Assembly (NCBI RefSeq): GCF_000001735.4
Contig: NC_003071.7
Span: 1,747,001 to 1,811,000, forward strand
DNA: 64,000 nt
Direction of reading: 5' to 3'
From: Arabidopsis thaliana
Lineage: Eukaryota; Streptophyta; Magnoliopsida; Brassicales; Brassicaceae
The notes beneath the pieces were generated by a model. It was not told the DNA's origin, made no database searches, and worked only from the letters and a program-made list of their open reading frames with translations. Of the stretch, positions 34,546-47,034 are shown piece by piece. Position 1 is the first letter of the stretch; every line of letters starts with the position of its first letter. A program made the translations under genes and the position numbers.

Positions 34546-34852
34546 TGATACAAAACCACACGTGTGAGTAGTCACGTGCGACATCAAGTGGGAATTGGGA
34601 AAGAATAAGAGGCGAGCACGTGTCATCTGCAGAGTGAGGGACTGAAAGATGCCGTTAGCCGACTATATGAGCACTGTTTTAGCTCATTCCTTTACTTTTA
34701 TCGAATATCTGTAATTCCTTAGAATCTCTGAGAACATTTTGTGGCTAGAAATCTCACTTCGAGATCTAGTGGATTGTTTGGGTGTTTTATGAACATCGAT
34801 TCGATCATCTTTGTAATCGGAGGTTACAGAGAATCAGAAATTTGCTGTATTA
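34546..34852 (+). repeat. 5' LTR of the gypsy element
   Basis: 307 bases, TGATACA to TGTATTA. I count four substitutions against the 3' LTR, plus absence of 23 bases after ATCGGAGGT. Confidence 0.93.
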
Positions 34853-34885
34853 AAGGTATCAGAGCCATTTCTTTCCTCGGAAAAC

Positions 34886-37800
34886 ATGGTTCAAACTCGT
34901 TCCCAGGATGATTCGAAGGACAAGGGTAAAGAGGTGGAAGGTGCGAATCCTTTGGAGGAAAGGATGTTGCGTTTGGAATCGATGATGGATGCTCACAGTA
35001 AGGAGATGATGAAACACATGGCTGAGATGACGATGGTGATGAGTAGATCCACTGCTCACAAGCTTCGTGAGGAACATTCGAGTGGAGAGAGGAGCTTACC
35101 ACGTTCGTCTACCTCGACCGATGACAGAGTGGGTTATCAGGATCATCGCCGTGACCAGGGACAAGATCAGGATCATCGCCGTGACCAGCAACAAAATCAG
35201 GACCATCGGCGTGACAATCGACTAGATCAGGTCCGTTATGAACCTCAACAACAACATTACGGTAACCTGACTCGCTTGGGAAAGATTGATTTGCCTCGTT
35301 TTGATGGTACTGGGATTAAGGAGTGGTTGTTCAAGGTGGAAGAGTTTTTTGGAATTGATTTTACACCTGCAGATCTGAAGGTGAAGATGGTTGCTATTCA
35401 TTTTGATAGTCATGCTGCAACATGGCATCATTCTTTTATGCAGTCAGGTGTGGGTTTGGAGGTGCTATATGACTGGCCTGGTTATGTGAGGTTGTTGAAG
35501 TAGAGGTTTGATGATGAATGTGATGATCCAATGGCTGAATTGAAGAAGCTGCAGGAGACAGATGGGATAGTTGATTATCATTAGAGGTTTGAACAGATTA
35601 AGATTCGGGTCAATTTATCAGAGGAGTACTTGGTGAGTGTTTACTTGGCAGGGTTGCGTGTGGATACTCAGATGCATGTGCGGATGTTTCAACCTCAGAC
35701 CGTGCGCCATTGTTTTCGTTTGGGGAAGTTGTATGAGAAGGCACACCCTAGGAAGCCTTATTCAACACCGTGGCAACCTAAGACTGTGGGACACACGAAA
35801 GCTGGCAGGGAATAAAATTCTAAGATGGAGAGTCACAGTAACAAGGAGAATCACTACTCCAAACCAGATTTCAAGGCAGGTAACACAAGACGGCTCTCTC
35901 AGCAGGAGATGAGTGAGAGACGAGCTAAGGGTTTGTGCTATTTGTGTGATGAGAAATTTACTCCGGAACACTACTTGTCACATAAGAAGCAGCAACTTTT
36001 TTGTATGGATGTGGAAGATGAATTCGAGGATGCGTTGGATGAGATTCATGGTGAAGATGACAAAATCATGCCTCAGATTTCAGTCAATGCAGTGTCTGGA
36101 ATTGCAGGATACAGGACTATGCGTGTTAAGGGTACTTATGGTAAGAAGACGTTGTTCATTTTGGTTGATTCGGGGTCTACTCACAACTTCATTGATTCCA
36201 GGGTGGCAGATAAATTGGGTTGTCAGATTCAGAATTCAGGGTTGGCTCGGGTTTCAGTAGCTGATGGCAGAAAGTTAAAGATTGATGGGAAGATAACTGA
36301 CTTTGCTTGGAAGTTGCAGACTACAGATTTTAAGTCAGATATCCTTCTAATTCCGTTACAAGGAGTGGATATGGTGTTGGGGGTACAATGGCTGGAGACG
36401 CTGGGAAGGATCTCATGGGACTTTAAACAGTTAGATATGAAGTTCAGATATCAAAACAAGAAGGTCTGGTTACATGGAATTAAAGAGGGATCTGTGTGTG
36501 AGGTGAAGGCACAGAAACTTCAAAAACTTCAGGAGGAGGATGTACAGATTGCTATGTTATATGTGAGAAATATGCAGTCTAGTTCAGAAGATGAAGCAGA
36601 ACAATGTGTGGGCGCAGTTAATGCATTGACAGAAGATCTTGGAGATGAGTCATTTGTGGAGACTGTGGTTAATGATTTTCCTGATATTTTTGTTGAACCA
36701 ACAGAGTTACCTCCATTTTGAGCACAACATGACCATAAAGTTTAACTGATGGAAGGTTCTAATCCAGTAAATCAGAGACCCTACCGTTATGCTATACATC
36801 AGAAGAATGAGATTGATAAGATTGTGGAAGAGATGCTGTCTAGTGGAACAATTCAGGTCAGTTCAAGTCCTTACGCATCACCAGTGGTTTTAGTTAGGAA
36901 GAAGGATGGATCATGGAGACTGTGTGTGGACTATCGTGAGCTGAATGGTATGACCGTGAAAGATAGGTTCCCCATTCCATTGATTGAGGATTTAATGGAT
37001 GAATTAGGTGGCTCAGTGGTGTATTCTAAAATTGATATGCGAGCTGGCTACCACCAAGTTCGAATGGATCCTTCGGACATTCATAAGACTGCTTTTAAAA
37101 CCCACAGTGGTCATTACGAGTATTTGGTGATGCCATTTGGTCTCACTAATGCACCAGCCACGTTTCAGAGTCTCATGAACTCCATTTTCAAACCATTCCT
37201 GAGGAAGTTTGTCTTGGTTTTCTTTGATGATATTCTGATTTATAGTAGATCTACAGAGGAACACAAGAGGCACTTGGAGGCTGTCTTTGCTTTAATGAGA
37301 GAACATAAATTATTTGCTAAGATGAGCAAGTGTGCATTTGCTGTTCCTAAGGTCGAATACCTGGGTCATTTCATAAGTGGAGAAGGAATTGCTACTGATC
37401 CTGCCAAGATTAGAGCAGTTCAGGAATGGCCGAGTCCAGCTAATCTTAAACAACTTAGAGGGTTCTTGGGATTAACGGGCTATTACAGGAGGTTTGTGAA
37501 GAATTATGGTGCTATTGCAGGGCCATTGCATGCATTAACAAAAACTGATTCTTTTGTGTGGTCTGCGGAAGCTCAAGTTGCTTTTCAAACTCTGAAGGAT
37601 GCGATGTGTAACACGCCAGTTTTAGCCTTACCTCTCTTTGATAAATAGTTTATTGTTGAGACTGATGCGTGTGGTCAAGGCATTGGGGCAGTGTTAATGC
37701 AAGAAGGGCATCCACTGGCGTTTATCAGCAGACAATTGAAAGGGAAGCAGTTGCACTTATCCATTTACGAAAAAGAACTTCTTGCAGTAATCTTTGCTGT

Positions 37801-39463
37801 GAGAAAGTGGAAGCACTATTTGATTTCAAATCACTTCACTATCAAAACTGATCAACGTAGTCTGAAGTACCTGCTGGAGCAGCGTCTTAATACTCCTATT
37901 CAACAGCAGTGGTTACCTAAGCTACTGGAATTTGACTATGAAATCCAATATAAACAGGGTAAGGAGAATTTGGTTGCTGACGCTTTGTCCAGAGTATAAG
38001 GGTCAGAGATTCTACACATGGCTCTCTCAGTTATTGAATGTGACTTACTCAAGGATATTCAGGCAGGTTATGATGCAGATGTTGAAGTTCAGAGTATCAT
38101 TTCTGCACTGAAACTGAATGGTGATGCTAAGAACCACTATAGTTGGGGTCAGGGTGTTTTGAGAAGGAAAAACAAGATTGTGGTTCCGATGAACAATGCA
38201 ATAAGGAACTCGATTTTACAATGGTTGCATTGCTCTGGTATGGGAGGACATTCTGGTCGGGAAGTAACACACCAACGTGTCAAGGGGCTGTTTTATTGGA
38301 AGGGTATGGTGAAAGACATTCAAGCTTTTATTCGGAGCTGTGGCACTTGTCAACAATGTAAGAGCGACAATGCAGCTTCTCCGGGTTTGCTGCAGCCTTT
38401 ACCTATTCCAGAGAGGATTTGGTGTGATGTTTCCATGGATTTCATTGATGGTTTGCCACTATCCAATGGGAAATCAGTCATTATGGTGGTCGTGGATCGC
38501 CTTAGTAAAGCTGCACAGTTCATTGCCCTTGCTCATCCTTATAGTGCTTTGACAGTGGCGCAAGCTTACTTGGATCATGTTTTTAAGTTACATGGTTGCC
38601 CAAATTCCATTGTGAGCGATCGTGATGTGGTGTTCACTAGTGCTTTTTGGAAAGATTTCTTCACCCTCCAAGGCGTTGAGTTGAAAATGTCAAGTGCTTA
38701 CCATCCTCAAAGTGATGGCCAAACGGAGGTGGTTAATCGTTGTTTGGAGAACTACTTACGCTGTATGTGTCACGCTAGGCCGGAGCAGTGGAGTAAATGG
38801 CTAGCGCTTGCTGAGTATTGGTACAATACCAATTACCACACCTCTAGCAAAATGACACCTTTTGAGGTGGTCTATGGCCAACCACCACCAGTTCACTTAC
38901 CTTACTTGCCAGGGGAATCTAAGGTTGCTGTGGTTGCACGTTCTTTGCAGGAGCGTGAGAATATGGTCTTGTTCCTTAAATTTCACCTCATGCGTGCTCA
39001 ACATCGTATGAAGCAAATGGCTGATCAACACAGGACTGAGAGGGAGTTTGATGTGGGTGACTATGTGTTTGTGAAGCTGCAGCCTTACAGGCAGAATTCT
39101 ATGGTGTTGCGTAGTAATCAGAAGCTGTCACCTAAGTATTATGGCCCTTACAAGATTGTTGATCGTTGTGGTGAGGTTGCTTATAAGTTGCAGTTACCAC
39201 TGGGATCTCAAATCCATCTGGTGTTTCATGTTTCTCAATTGAAAGTTTTGGTGGGGAATGTGACAACCTCTACTCAGCTGCTTACTATCCTGCAAGACGT
39301 TTTTGTGAAAGAGCCGGAGCTGATTCTGGAGAGGCAGATGGTTAAACGTCAGGGCAGAGCAGTCACTAAGGTACTTGTTAAGTGGAAGCATGAGCCTGTG
39401 GAGGAGGCAACATGGGAGTTCCTTTTCGATTTACAGAAGAAGTATCCACAGTTTGATGTTTAA
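34886..39463 (+). pseudogene. Gypsy gag-pol polyprotein in one frame with seven nonsense codons
   Basis: From ATG 34886: gag (to about 35815), protease with LVDSGSTHNFID (36164-36199), reverse transcriptase with [11 protein letters not shown] (36915) and FFDDILIYS (37222), RNase H (FIVETDACGQGIGA, 37649 on), integrase with an HHCC zinc part (about 38230-38360) and the DDE core starting near 38437, and a C-terminal chromodomain-like segment (about 39310-39450). All parts share one frame with no frameshift. It is broken only by stops at 35501, 35582, 35813, 36719, 36743, 37646 and 37997. No separate env. The gag lacks a clear CCHC knuckle (CYLCDEKFTPEHYLSHK is near-typical). Confidence 0.93.
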
Positions 39464-39500
39464 AACCTTGAGGTCAACGTTCTGTTGAAGGGGGGAGATT

Positions 39501-39830
39501 TGATACAGAACCACACGTGTGAGTAGTCACGTGCGACATCAAGTGGGAATTGGGAAAGAATAAGAGGCGAGCACGTGTCATCTGCAGAGTGAGGGACTGA
39601 AAGATGCCGTTAGCCGACTATATGAGCACTGTTTTAGCTCATTCCTTTACTTTTATCGAATATCTGTAATTCCTTAGAATCTCTGAGAACATTTTGTGGC
39701 TAGAAATCTCACATCGAGATCTAGTGGATCGTTTGGGTGTTTTATGAACATCGATTCGATCATCTTTGTAATCGGAGGTTTTTGAGTTAATAAAAGAGGA
39801 TTTACAGAGAATCAGAAGTTTGCTGTATTA
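39501..39830 (+). repeat. 3' LTR of the gypsy element
   Basis: 330 bases; retains the 23-base segment with GAGTTAATAAAAGAGGA missing from the 5' LTR. Confidence 0.93.
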
Positions 39831-39914
39831 AAGTAACGGTTATAACATCTCATGTTTTGCTCTACTTACGCATATCTAATTAAATACATGATCAAACTCA
39901 ATTATAAACTAACA

Positions 39915-41052
39915 ATCCCCCTTAATTGAGTTTTGGTCTTACACCAAACTTGCTCAATAGTTTTTCAAACTTTGACGTTGTGTACTTCTTCTTCACTTGC
40001 AAGTAAAACACTTGTGTCCGACTTTCTCTATCTCAATGGAAAACTCTTATGCTTCATCTTAATATCCAATATCTTTCTTATGGATCGTTTGTCTTCAAAT
40101 AAGACTCTGTATCCATTGCATATCATTTGAAAAACACTCAACAGATTTCTCGCTAAACCGAGCACTTGAAACACCTCTTTGATGATCTTCCCTCCTTGGC
40201 TTCTCATCACTTGGATATTTCCTTTTCCTGCCGTGTTATATGTTTACCATTCCCTACTTTGATCGAAAGCTACTTTCCTCCTTAATTGAATTTCTGTTTT
40301 ACTTCAAGTGTTTTTCTTTGTTCTTCTCTTTGTTACACAATTTGACACTCTTTGTCAATTGTTTCTTCTTCAAGACAATGGAACTCGTGGCATTTCTCTT
40401 ACCAGCGATCTTTCTCCATGTCTCCCTCTCAAGTCTCTCGTGACCCTTCCTCATGTTTTCTTCGGTTTACTCTTCAACTGACTTATGCTCCATTTTCTCC
40501 AAGGTAAGCATCCTCTTATGCTCAATTTTTTTTCCAGAGCTAAGCATCCTCTTGTGCTCCATTTTTCTCCGAGGTAAGCATACTCTTATGCTCGCTCCAT
40601 TTTTTCTATGAGGTAAGCATCCTCCTTTATCGCTTGGTGCCTCTATTTGATCACCATCACGTCTTTGTGACGTTTCTTCTTCGGTTATCTCTGGTAACCT
40701 TCCAATTTGTGTTGTGCGTGAATTTTCACGTCTTCTTCGAACAAGTTTCAGAATTCTCCTTCCACAACTCCAAATCCACATTCGTTTTCTCTGTTGCCTT
40801 AAGAGAAGATTCCCTATCTTCTTCATCGCTTTTTGGAGCCTCTTTCTTGTGAATATGTATGTGAAGGTTGATGGTACTCTCTTTTGTCACCACCTCTTCT
40901 TTTTATTCTTTCTCTGTTTCTTCTTCTTCTTTTTCTCGGTTGTCATTGATTTGTTGTCTCCATCTTTCTCTTGTTCTCGCAGCGGATTTCTTATTCTTAG
41001 GCTTCTCTTTGTGCTTTCCACTGGCCCTCGAATCAATAAAGCTTTGATACCA
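39915..41052 (-). other. Internal region of the non-autonomous LTR element
   Basis: No retroviral proteins on either strand. 40480-40625 is a tandem repeat of about 45 bases built on GAGGTAAGCATCCTCTTATG and TGCTCCATTTTTCTC; the rest is CT-rich. Confidence 0.7.
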
Positions 41053-41352
41053 TGTTGGAATATTGTGATAAAAAGAGAAACAGAGACACTTGTCTCTTCT
41101 CTTGTAAAGAAGACAAGAACAAAAATAACTCTTTATTGAACTGAAACTTGTTGGTTATTTACATGATGATACAATGAGTTTAAATAGAAAACAAATAGAC
41201 ACAACACATGAAGAGTTGTGTCACTTCCTATTTGTGTCTTTTCAGTGAAACAACACAACTTATCTAACAAGTAACGGTTATAACATCTCGCGTGTTGTTC
41301 TATTTACGCATATCTAATTAAATGCATGACCAAACTCAATTATAAACTAACA

Positions 41353-41920
41353 CTGCTCGGAAGACGCTGTAGCTGCGGCGGAAGACGCTGTGGATTGGTG
41401 TGTTTCCAGTGGGTGTTCGATGGTTAACAGCATATCCAGTTTTGGATCTGTGATGGCTTATGCGGAATCAGGTTGCTGAGGGGTTGTCTGAGCTATCACC
41501 CTTCACTAGCCGCCTTTTTTCTGTATCCATCAAACCGGATTAACGATTGTTTGCTTCTAAAAGATTTTCAGATCTACGATTTTCGTATACTATGGTCATT
41601 GATCTCGCTCGGGTGGTTGTGTTGCAAAGTAGTGGGCCTTGTATACGACGGTACTATTAGATCTGTTCGTTGCCTCCGTTTTGATTGTCCAAATCCAACT
41701 CTGTTTCTTTTTTTTCCGTTGACCAGAATTTCTTTCTGTTTTTATAACCGTAAAAGATTGTAATTTCCAGGCATAAACCCAATTGGGAATGGGCATATTT
41801 ATTTATATATTAATAAAAATCATCTTTTTATATAGAAAAAGACATTGAATTATAAGTTCAAAAGCCTTAGGTAATATAGGATGTGAAACACACACTTTTT
41901 CATTAGTAGAATAATATATA
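41353..41920. other. Right flank of the LTR element, no gene recognised
   Basis: Continuation of the sequence at 34080-34379; ends in AT-rich DNA before the Helitron end at 41921. Confidence 0.4.
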
Positions 41921-42904
41921 CTAGAATTTAACCCGTGGTACACCACGGAGCAAATATTTTTTCATATATAATAAAATTAATTTTTATGGTTTTATATTTA
42001 GTATTAAAGTTATATAATTTTATATTAATATTGTAATTAAAAAAATTAATTATGATAAAATAATAAAATAAATATTTAACCTGTGTTATATCAATCCAAA
42101 CCCGTCTCGCTGTATTTCATATCAATCCAAACCCGTCCTGCTATACTTCTCGTCTCATGATATTTTAATTTTTTTATGTTTAAATATTAATAATGTTTCA
42201 TAAAGTTAAAATATATCAATAATATTCTTTAAAAATAATAATTGTTTTTGACTTTAATGTAATGTCATTCTTTGTAAATTCTTACTTTACTAACACAAAA
42301 GTACTTTAAAAAGGTACTTCAAATTTTTTAATATATATAATGTTAATTTTTGGTAAAAATTATTATAAAATATTTAGTTTAATCATAATTTGGGATTGAT
42401 ATACTTGGTTTTTGACTAACTATTTTTTATTTGAATAACCTAAATTTAGTCATTTTGTTAATATTATTTGAATCAACAATATCAACTTAATACATGTATA
42501 ATTTATTTATCCCAGAAAAAAAGAACAAAATTATTTTGTACAATTGCAAGTTTAAAACAAAAAATATGGATTGAGAAATAATTTTGGGTTTTAGAGTTTT
42601 ATTACGTAATTAATTTTTTAATGAAAATATTAAAGCATATATTGTAATATAAGATTTGATTCATTTTATTAACTGAAAATAAATGATTTAAAACGAAAAT
42701 CAGGGTGATTAATGCTAATTGGAAAGATTTAAATGTTTTTGTGATTTTTTTCTTTAGTTTCCTAAATTTTAGTAACATAATAGATTTTATATTTAGATCT
42801 AAAAATAAGTTTAGTAAAACAATAAATGTTAATGGCATGCCATTGTAAATAAATGTCAAGTAGAAGATTTATTTGCTAAAGTGGCTGCAAAAATATATAT
42901 GTAG

Positions 42905-42936
<32 letters not shown>

Positions 42937-42991
42937 TTGAATGACATTATATGTAGAAAAAATAATGATATTTTATTAACTTTATGTATTA
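41921..42991 (-). mobile_element. Helitron 3' end (A) and AT-rich body
   Basis: On the minus strand the hairpin CCGTGGTGTACCACGG (41933-41948) is followed by GTTAAATT and CTAG (41921-41924), then T: the Helitron 3' signature. The 5' end is not resolved; the body to 42991 is AT-rich with an (AT)n tract at 42905-42932 and no gene. Confidence 0.7.
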
Positions 42992-45495
42992 CTAGAAAAA
43001 GTCCCACACGATGCGTGGGTAAAATATAAACGTAATAAAATATATAATATTATATAACTAATACATTTTGTTTTTTTTTTAAAATAAATTCAATAATAAT
43101 TAGTAGAAATATTGTAATTATGATATATTAAACTAAAAAGTTTTAGGTTTCATGGATTATAATCTAAAATTAAATTTTTATATATTGTTTTTATCAAATT
43201 GATCAAAGGAAATATATTTAAATGTTGATATACAATAGAAACCTTGTGTTTTATTTAAATCTATGAAAATCATATGCAAATTTTCTTTAACAGTTAGATT
43301 ATGAATTTGAAATTATATATTACATATTGATTATAGTATGTGTGTAAATTATAAGATTTTCGATAGATTCAAAGTTCTGAGATTGACAAAGTTTTGATTA
43401 ATTAGTAAGATAAATATTTATGAATACTGATATATTGATACTAATTGATATTAATCGAAAGAACTCTAAATACTTTATTAAATCAGTATTCAAATTATTT
43501 ATTCCATCATTGAACAATATGGTAAAAACTTATGAATATATATCTGTGGAATTTAATAAAGAAGTTTGTAGTTATTTTGATGCGCACAAATAAATATTAA
43601 AGAAAAGTTACATAGATTGGATAACCAATTAGGGAGTTATTTTTTAATTAATGTGTAGTTGAAAAAAAAAGTTGCATGTTGACCTAAAAAGTATATGAAT
43701 TCATATTGATGTATACATTTCAGTACCATGTAATAATTTATAACAAAAATTTAAAACACGTATAGAATTACTGAATAACAGCCAATAAATTATAGATTGG
43801 TTTAAAAGTCAATAAATATGACGTAATTGATCAAATCAAAAAAGCTTAGGAGTTCTTTTTTTTCAAGAATATACCAATTAATTTTAAATCTAACATAAGT
43901 TTTCACCAATGATATTAGTGATAGCTTATATATTTTGTATAAGCTCGCCATTCATCATATCTTGTAGGCTTTATATCATCCTCATCCATTTAATTTCTCT
44001 CTGGATTACCTCATTTACCCAAAAAAAAAGCATAGAAAAGGGAGAATTACGATGGTCACTACAAGACTTAACAAAAATATAACGTAAATTCAACATAATA
44101 ACTAAAAGATAAGCACTCTTTCAATTATTATGATCATAAAATGACGCCAACTCACATATGTACATATGTCACCTTCTTCTAACTCTCACTATAATTCATT
44201 GTTTACTAGATAAATTTTCTTTTTCTTTTTTTGTTTCCTTGTAAGGAGTAAAAGTATATTAAAGTTTTCTTACAATCCATGAATGTAAGAATAATGCTAA
44301 ATAAAACAGTATTTCATCTTAAACATTCCACTCAAAACCATGCATAATTAAGACCAAAATTCGATGGATACTGAATATTGAATATGCATACGTTTTTCTT
44401 ATTAAATTGGTACTGAATATTGAATATTGAATATGCATATGTATATTTAAATGTTGATATACAATAGAAACCTTGTGTTTTATTTATACGTTTACTGAAT
44501 ATTGAATATAGTTAGGAAAAATTTGGACTAACGATACAGAAAAGAAACGCAAAACATATTGGGAGACAGTTATCTTATTAAGTTATTATTCCGTCTGACC
44601 CAAACAAAACTATAAGAAAAATTAACATCATCTGATAGCTTCTTTACTTGATTAGGGAGATGTGGATTAGAGTTTTTTTTTTTTGAAAACACTTTATATT
44701 AGATTTAACTATGAAAATAATTTTCAGAAGCAATGTGAGATGTGACCGTGAGATTCCCGAATGATACCATGATGGCCAACGGTTTTATAAGTACCATAAA
44801 TTGAGAACATAATACAAACACTAAAAACGAATACACACAGTTGATCCATTTCCTACTTTTTAGTCTCTAGACACCAAATATACTTACTTTAACATGTACA
44901 TGCTTCCTCCACATTCAGCTAAATGTGGTTTAGATGTCTTGATAGTTCGACAAGATGCTTTCATATGTATGGCGGAAGTTAGAGGCTTTGTTCAGGTTCT
45001 CAATCCTTATATCATGGTGTTGGATGCTATGCAAATTGATCGTATGCAACTTTTATTTGACTATTAGAATCTAAAATGGTAGTTCTCCCTTGCAAAAAAA
45101 AAAATCATTAGATTCTGATAAGCAAGAAAACCCAATCCCTCATCAAAACATGATATAGATTCATAAGAAGAATTTTATTGTCCATTTTAACTTAACATTG
45201 GCGTCGGTGTTTTGCTTTCTCGTCCATCAACGAAAAAACAAAAAAGAGAATTATATTTGTTTTGACTTCACATCTAACATCACTGGTTTATATATGTGTA
45301 ATTATCTTCAGCTCGGACAAAAAAATATCTAAGACTAGATGACACATATCAAAAAGAAAAAATATAATTAAATTGAATAAATATAGAAAATAGTTTATTT
45401 TAATTTTAGAGGAATGACACATATCGAAATAATAGAGCGCCACTTGTCATTTCTTAAAGCATGAGTTTGAGAAAACCTTACTTTATTATATTAGA
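42992..45495 (-). mobile_element. Non-autonomous Helitron (B), both ends visible
   Basis: Minus-strand 5' end TCTAATATAATAAAG at 45495. The 3' end is a hairpin on CCCAC/GTGGG (43003-43019), then CTAG (42992-42995) followed by T. Length 2504 bases. No Rep/helicase; a 55-codon open frame at 44900-45067 (MLPPHSAKCGLDVLIVRQDA...) may be a captured fragment of unknown origin. Confidence 0.8.
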
Positions 45496-46706
45496 CTAGA
45501 TGAATACCCACACTACGCGTGGGTTTGTTTCAAAAATTGTTAAGAACAAATTATGTTGATTGTTCTTGTTGCTAATTTTTGTTTACTTTTTTATATGTTA
45601 TTGTTTAGTTAATAAAGTTAATCTTATGTAGTTACAATTTGTCTGATTGGATTTTTTTACTTAAAATATCGATTTATACATTTATATATATATATATATA
45701 TAATTATTTATATTTCTAAGATCCTAATATTTTTTCACTATCATGAATACATACATCGATAATATAAGATTTTTTTATACAATTATATGTAATTATGTTA
45801 TTTGTGTGATGTGAAACTCGCCTAACATGATTATAAATATAATTTCTTGTTTTGTGTACTCTCCTGATCTAGTACTTCCATCACATCGTGATAGACTCAT
45901 TATTATATACAGGATAGACATATATTGAATAAGATCTCAAGAGTTTTCATATGAAAATAAGAAAAAGAAAGCAAAAACTAAAATGTCATTTAAGTCAACA
46001 TTTTTATATCGTCTACTATTGCATATAGTCATATAAGAGAAAAGTCGTGTCTTGAATTCTTTGGTATGTCCAACGTCTCAAAGGTTCATCACTTGAAAAA
46101 ATTACAGAACTTACCAATATTACCAACTTACCATAAGACACAAAATAAAAAAGATAGAAAGTCATATGTTGAGTCATATATGAACAACAAAACATAATAA
46201 GGAGAAAGACTCAAAGTAAAATTACTAAACTAATAAGTATTTATACGGTAGCAAACAACTAAATTACAACAATAATAAAATGGTTACTATTGATAAAAAC
46301 TTTTTAGTAAAAATAAGAAGAATATAAAGAAAGTAGTGCTTTTTATTAACATAATTTTGTATTTTTTAAAAAACATTTTGATTAAATCACTTAAGAGAAT
46401 AACCGATGGAAAATTTAATGTTATAAAGAACTTTTATTTTTTCTCATTTAATTTGGCTAATTTTTAATTTAAATAATGTAGAATGACATATGTTATTTTT
46501 TTGTATAATGATATGACACTCATATAGAGAAAATTGGCCTTCGATATATATGATATGATGTTTCAAAATAAGTAAGTATATATCTATGTACATTTAATTT
46601 GTCTCTTACTTTTCAAATTTTAGTAAAGATATGATGTAATTGCTACATTCAACTAAAGATATAGGCATCATCGTACTAAATTGTTGTTACTCGTCCAAAA
46701 AAAAAA
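45496..46706 (-). mobile_element. Helitron (C) 3' end joined directly to Helitron B; AT-rich body
   Basis: The minus-strand hairpin CCCACGCGTAGTGTGGG (45507-45523) is followed by ATTCATCTAG, and CTAG (45496-45499) abuts the TC start of Helitron B with no base between. The rest to 46706 is AT-rich with no gene; the 5' end is unresolved. Confidence 0.7.
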
Positions 46707-47034
46707 GGGAATGTTACACTATTAGGCACTTTTAGAAAATCTTTTTACGTTTGAGGCACTTTCTAAGATTCAGGCACTTTTCCTTGTTTCTGGAAGATAA
46801 AAGGACAATTATATCCTTTCAAAATTAAAACATAAATTGCTTAACCAGTTCAATTGGTTTTGTTTTCTGTGTTATCTAATAAAACACACGTGTAATACAT
46901 GTTCTTTCTATTTCGTGCCGGTTGAGATCTCGACATGAGAAAGGGAGTAATCTCACAATTACAGCAAATAAATGGATATTTTTTAAAAATAAATAATATA
47001 TAGTGTCGCTCTTCATCTCTAAAACCAAATTCTT

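Larger units (their letters stand above)
34546..39830 (+). mobile_element. Ty3/gypsy LTR retrotransposon
   Basis: Bounded by LTRs 34546-34852 and 39501-39830, flanked by a perfect 5-base duplication AAGTA (34541-34545, 39831-39835). The primer site GGTATCAGAGCC follows the first LTR, and a GGGGGGAGA purine tract precedes the second. It is inserted within an LTR of the older element. Confidence 0.95.
34380..41352 (-). mobile_element. Non-autonomous LTR retrotransposon (minus strand), entered by a gypsy element
   Basis: One LTR is 41053-41352 (300 bases, TGTTGGAATATT to ATAAACTAACA). The other is 34380-34545 continued at 39836-39914. On the minus strand the primer site TGGTATCAAAGC (41041-41052) abuts the LTR, complementary to initiator Met tRNA, and a purine tract AAGGGGGAT precedes the other LTR. 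The internal region 39915-41052 (about 1.1 kb) has no gag-pol. Flanks CTGCA and CTGCT are a 5-base target duplication with one mismatch. The split LTR lacks about 55 bases present in the other. Confidence 0.85.

Noticed and set aside
35222..39391. Minus-strand frames inside the gypsy element
   Set aside because: Antisense shadows of gag-pol with no family signature.
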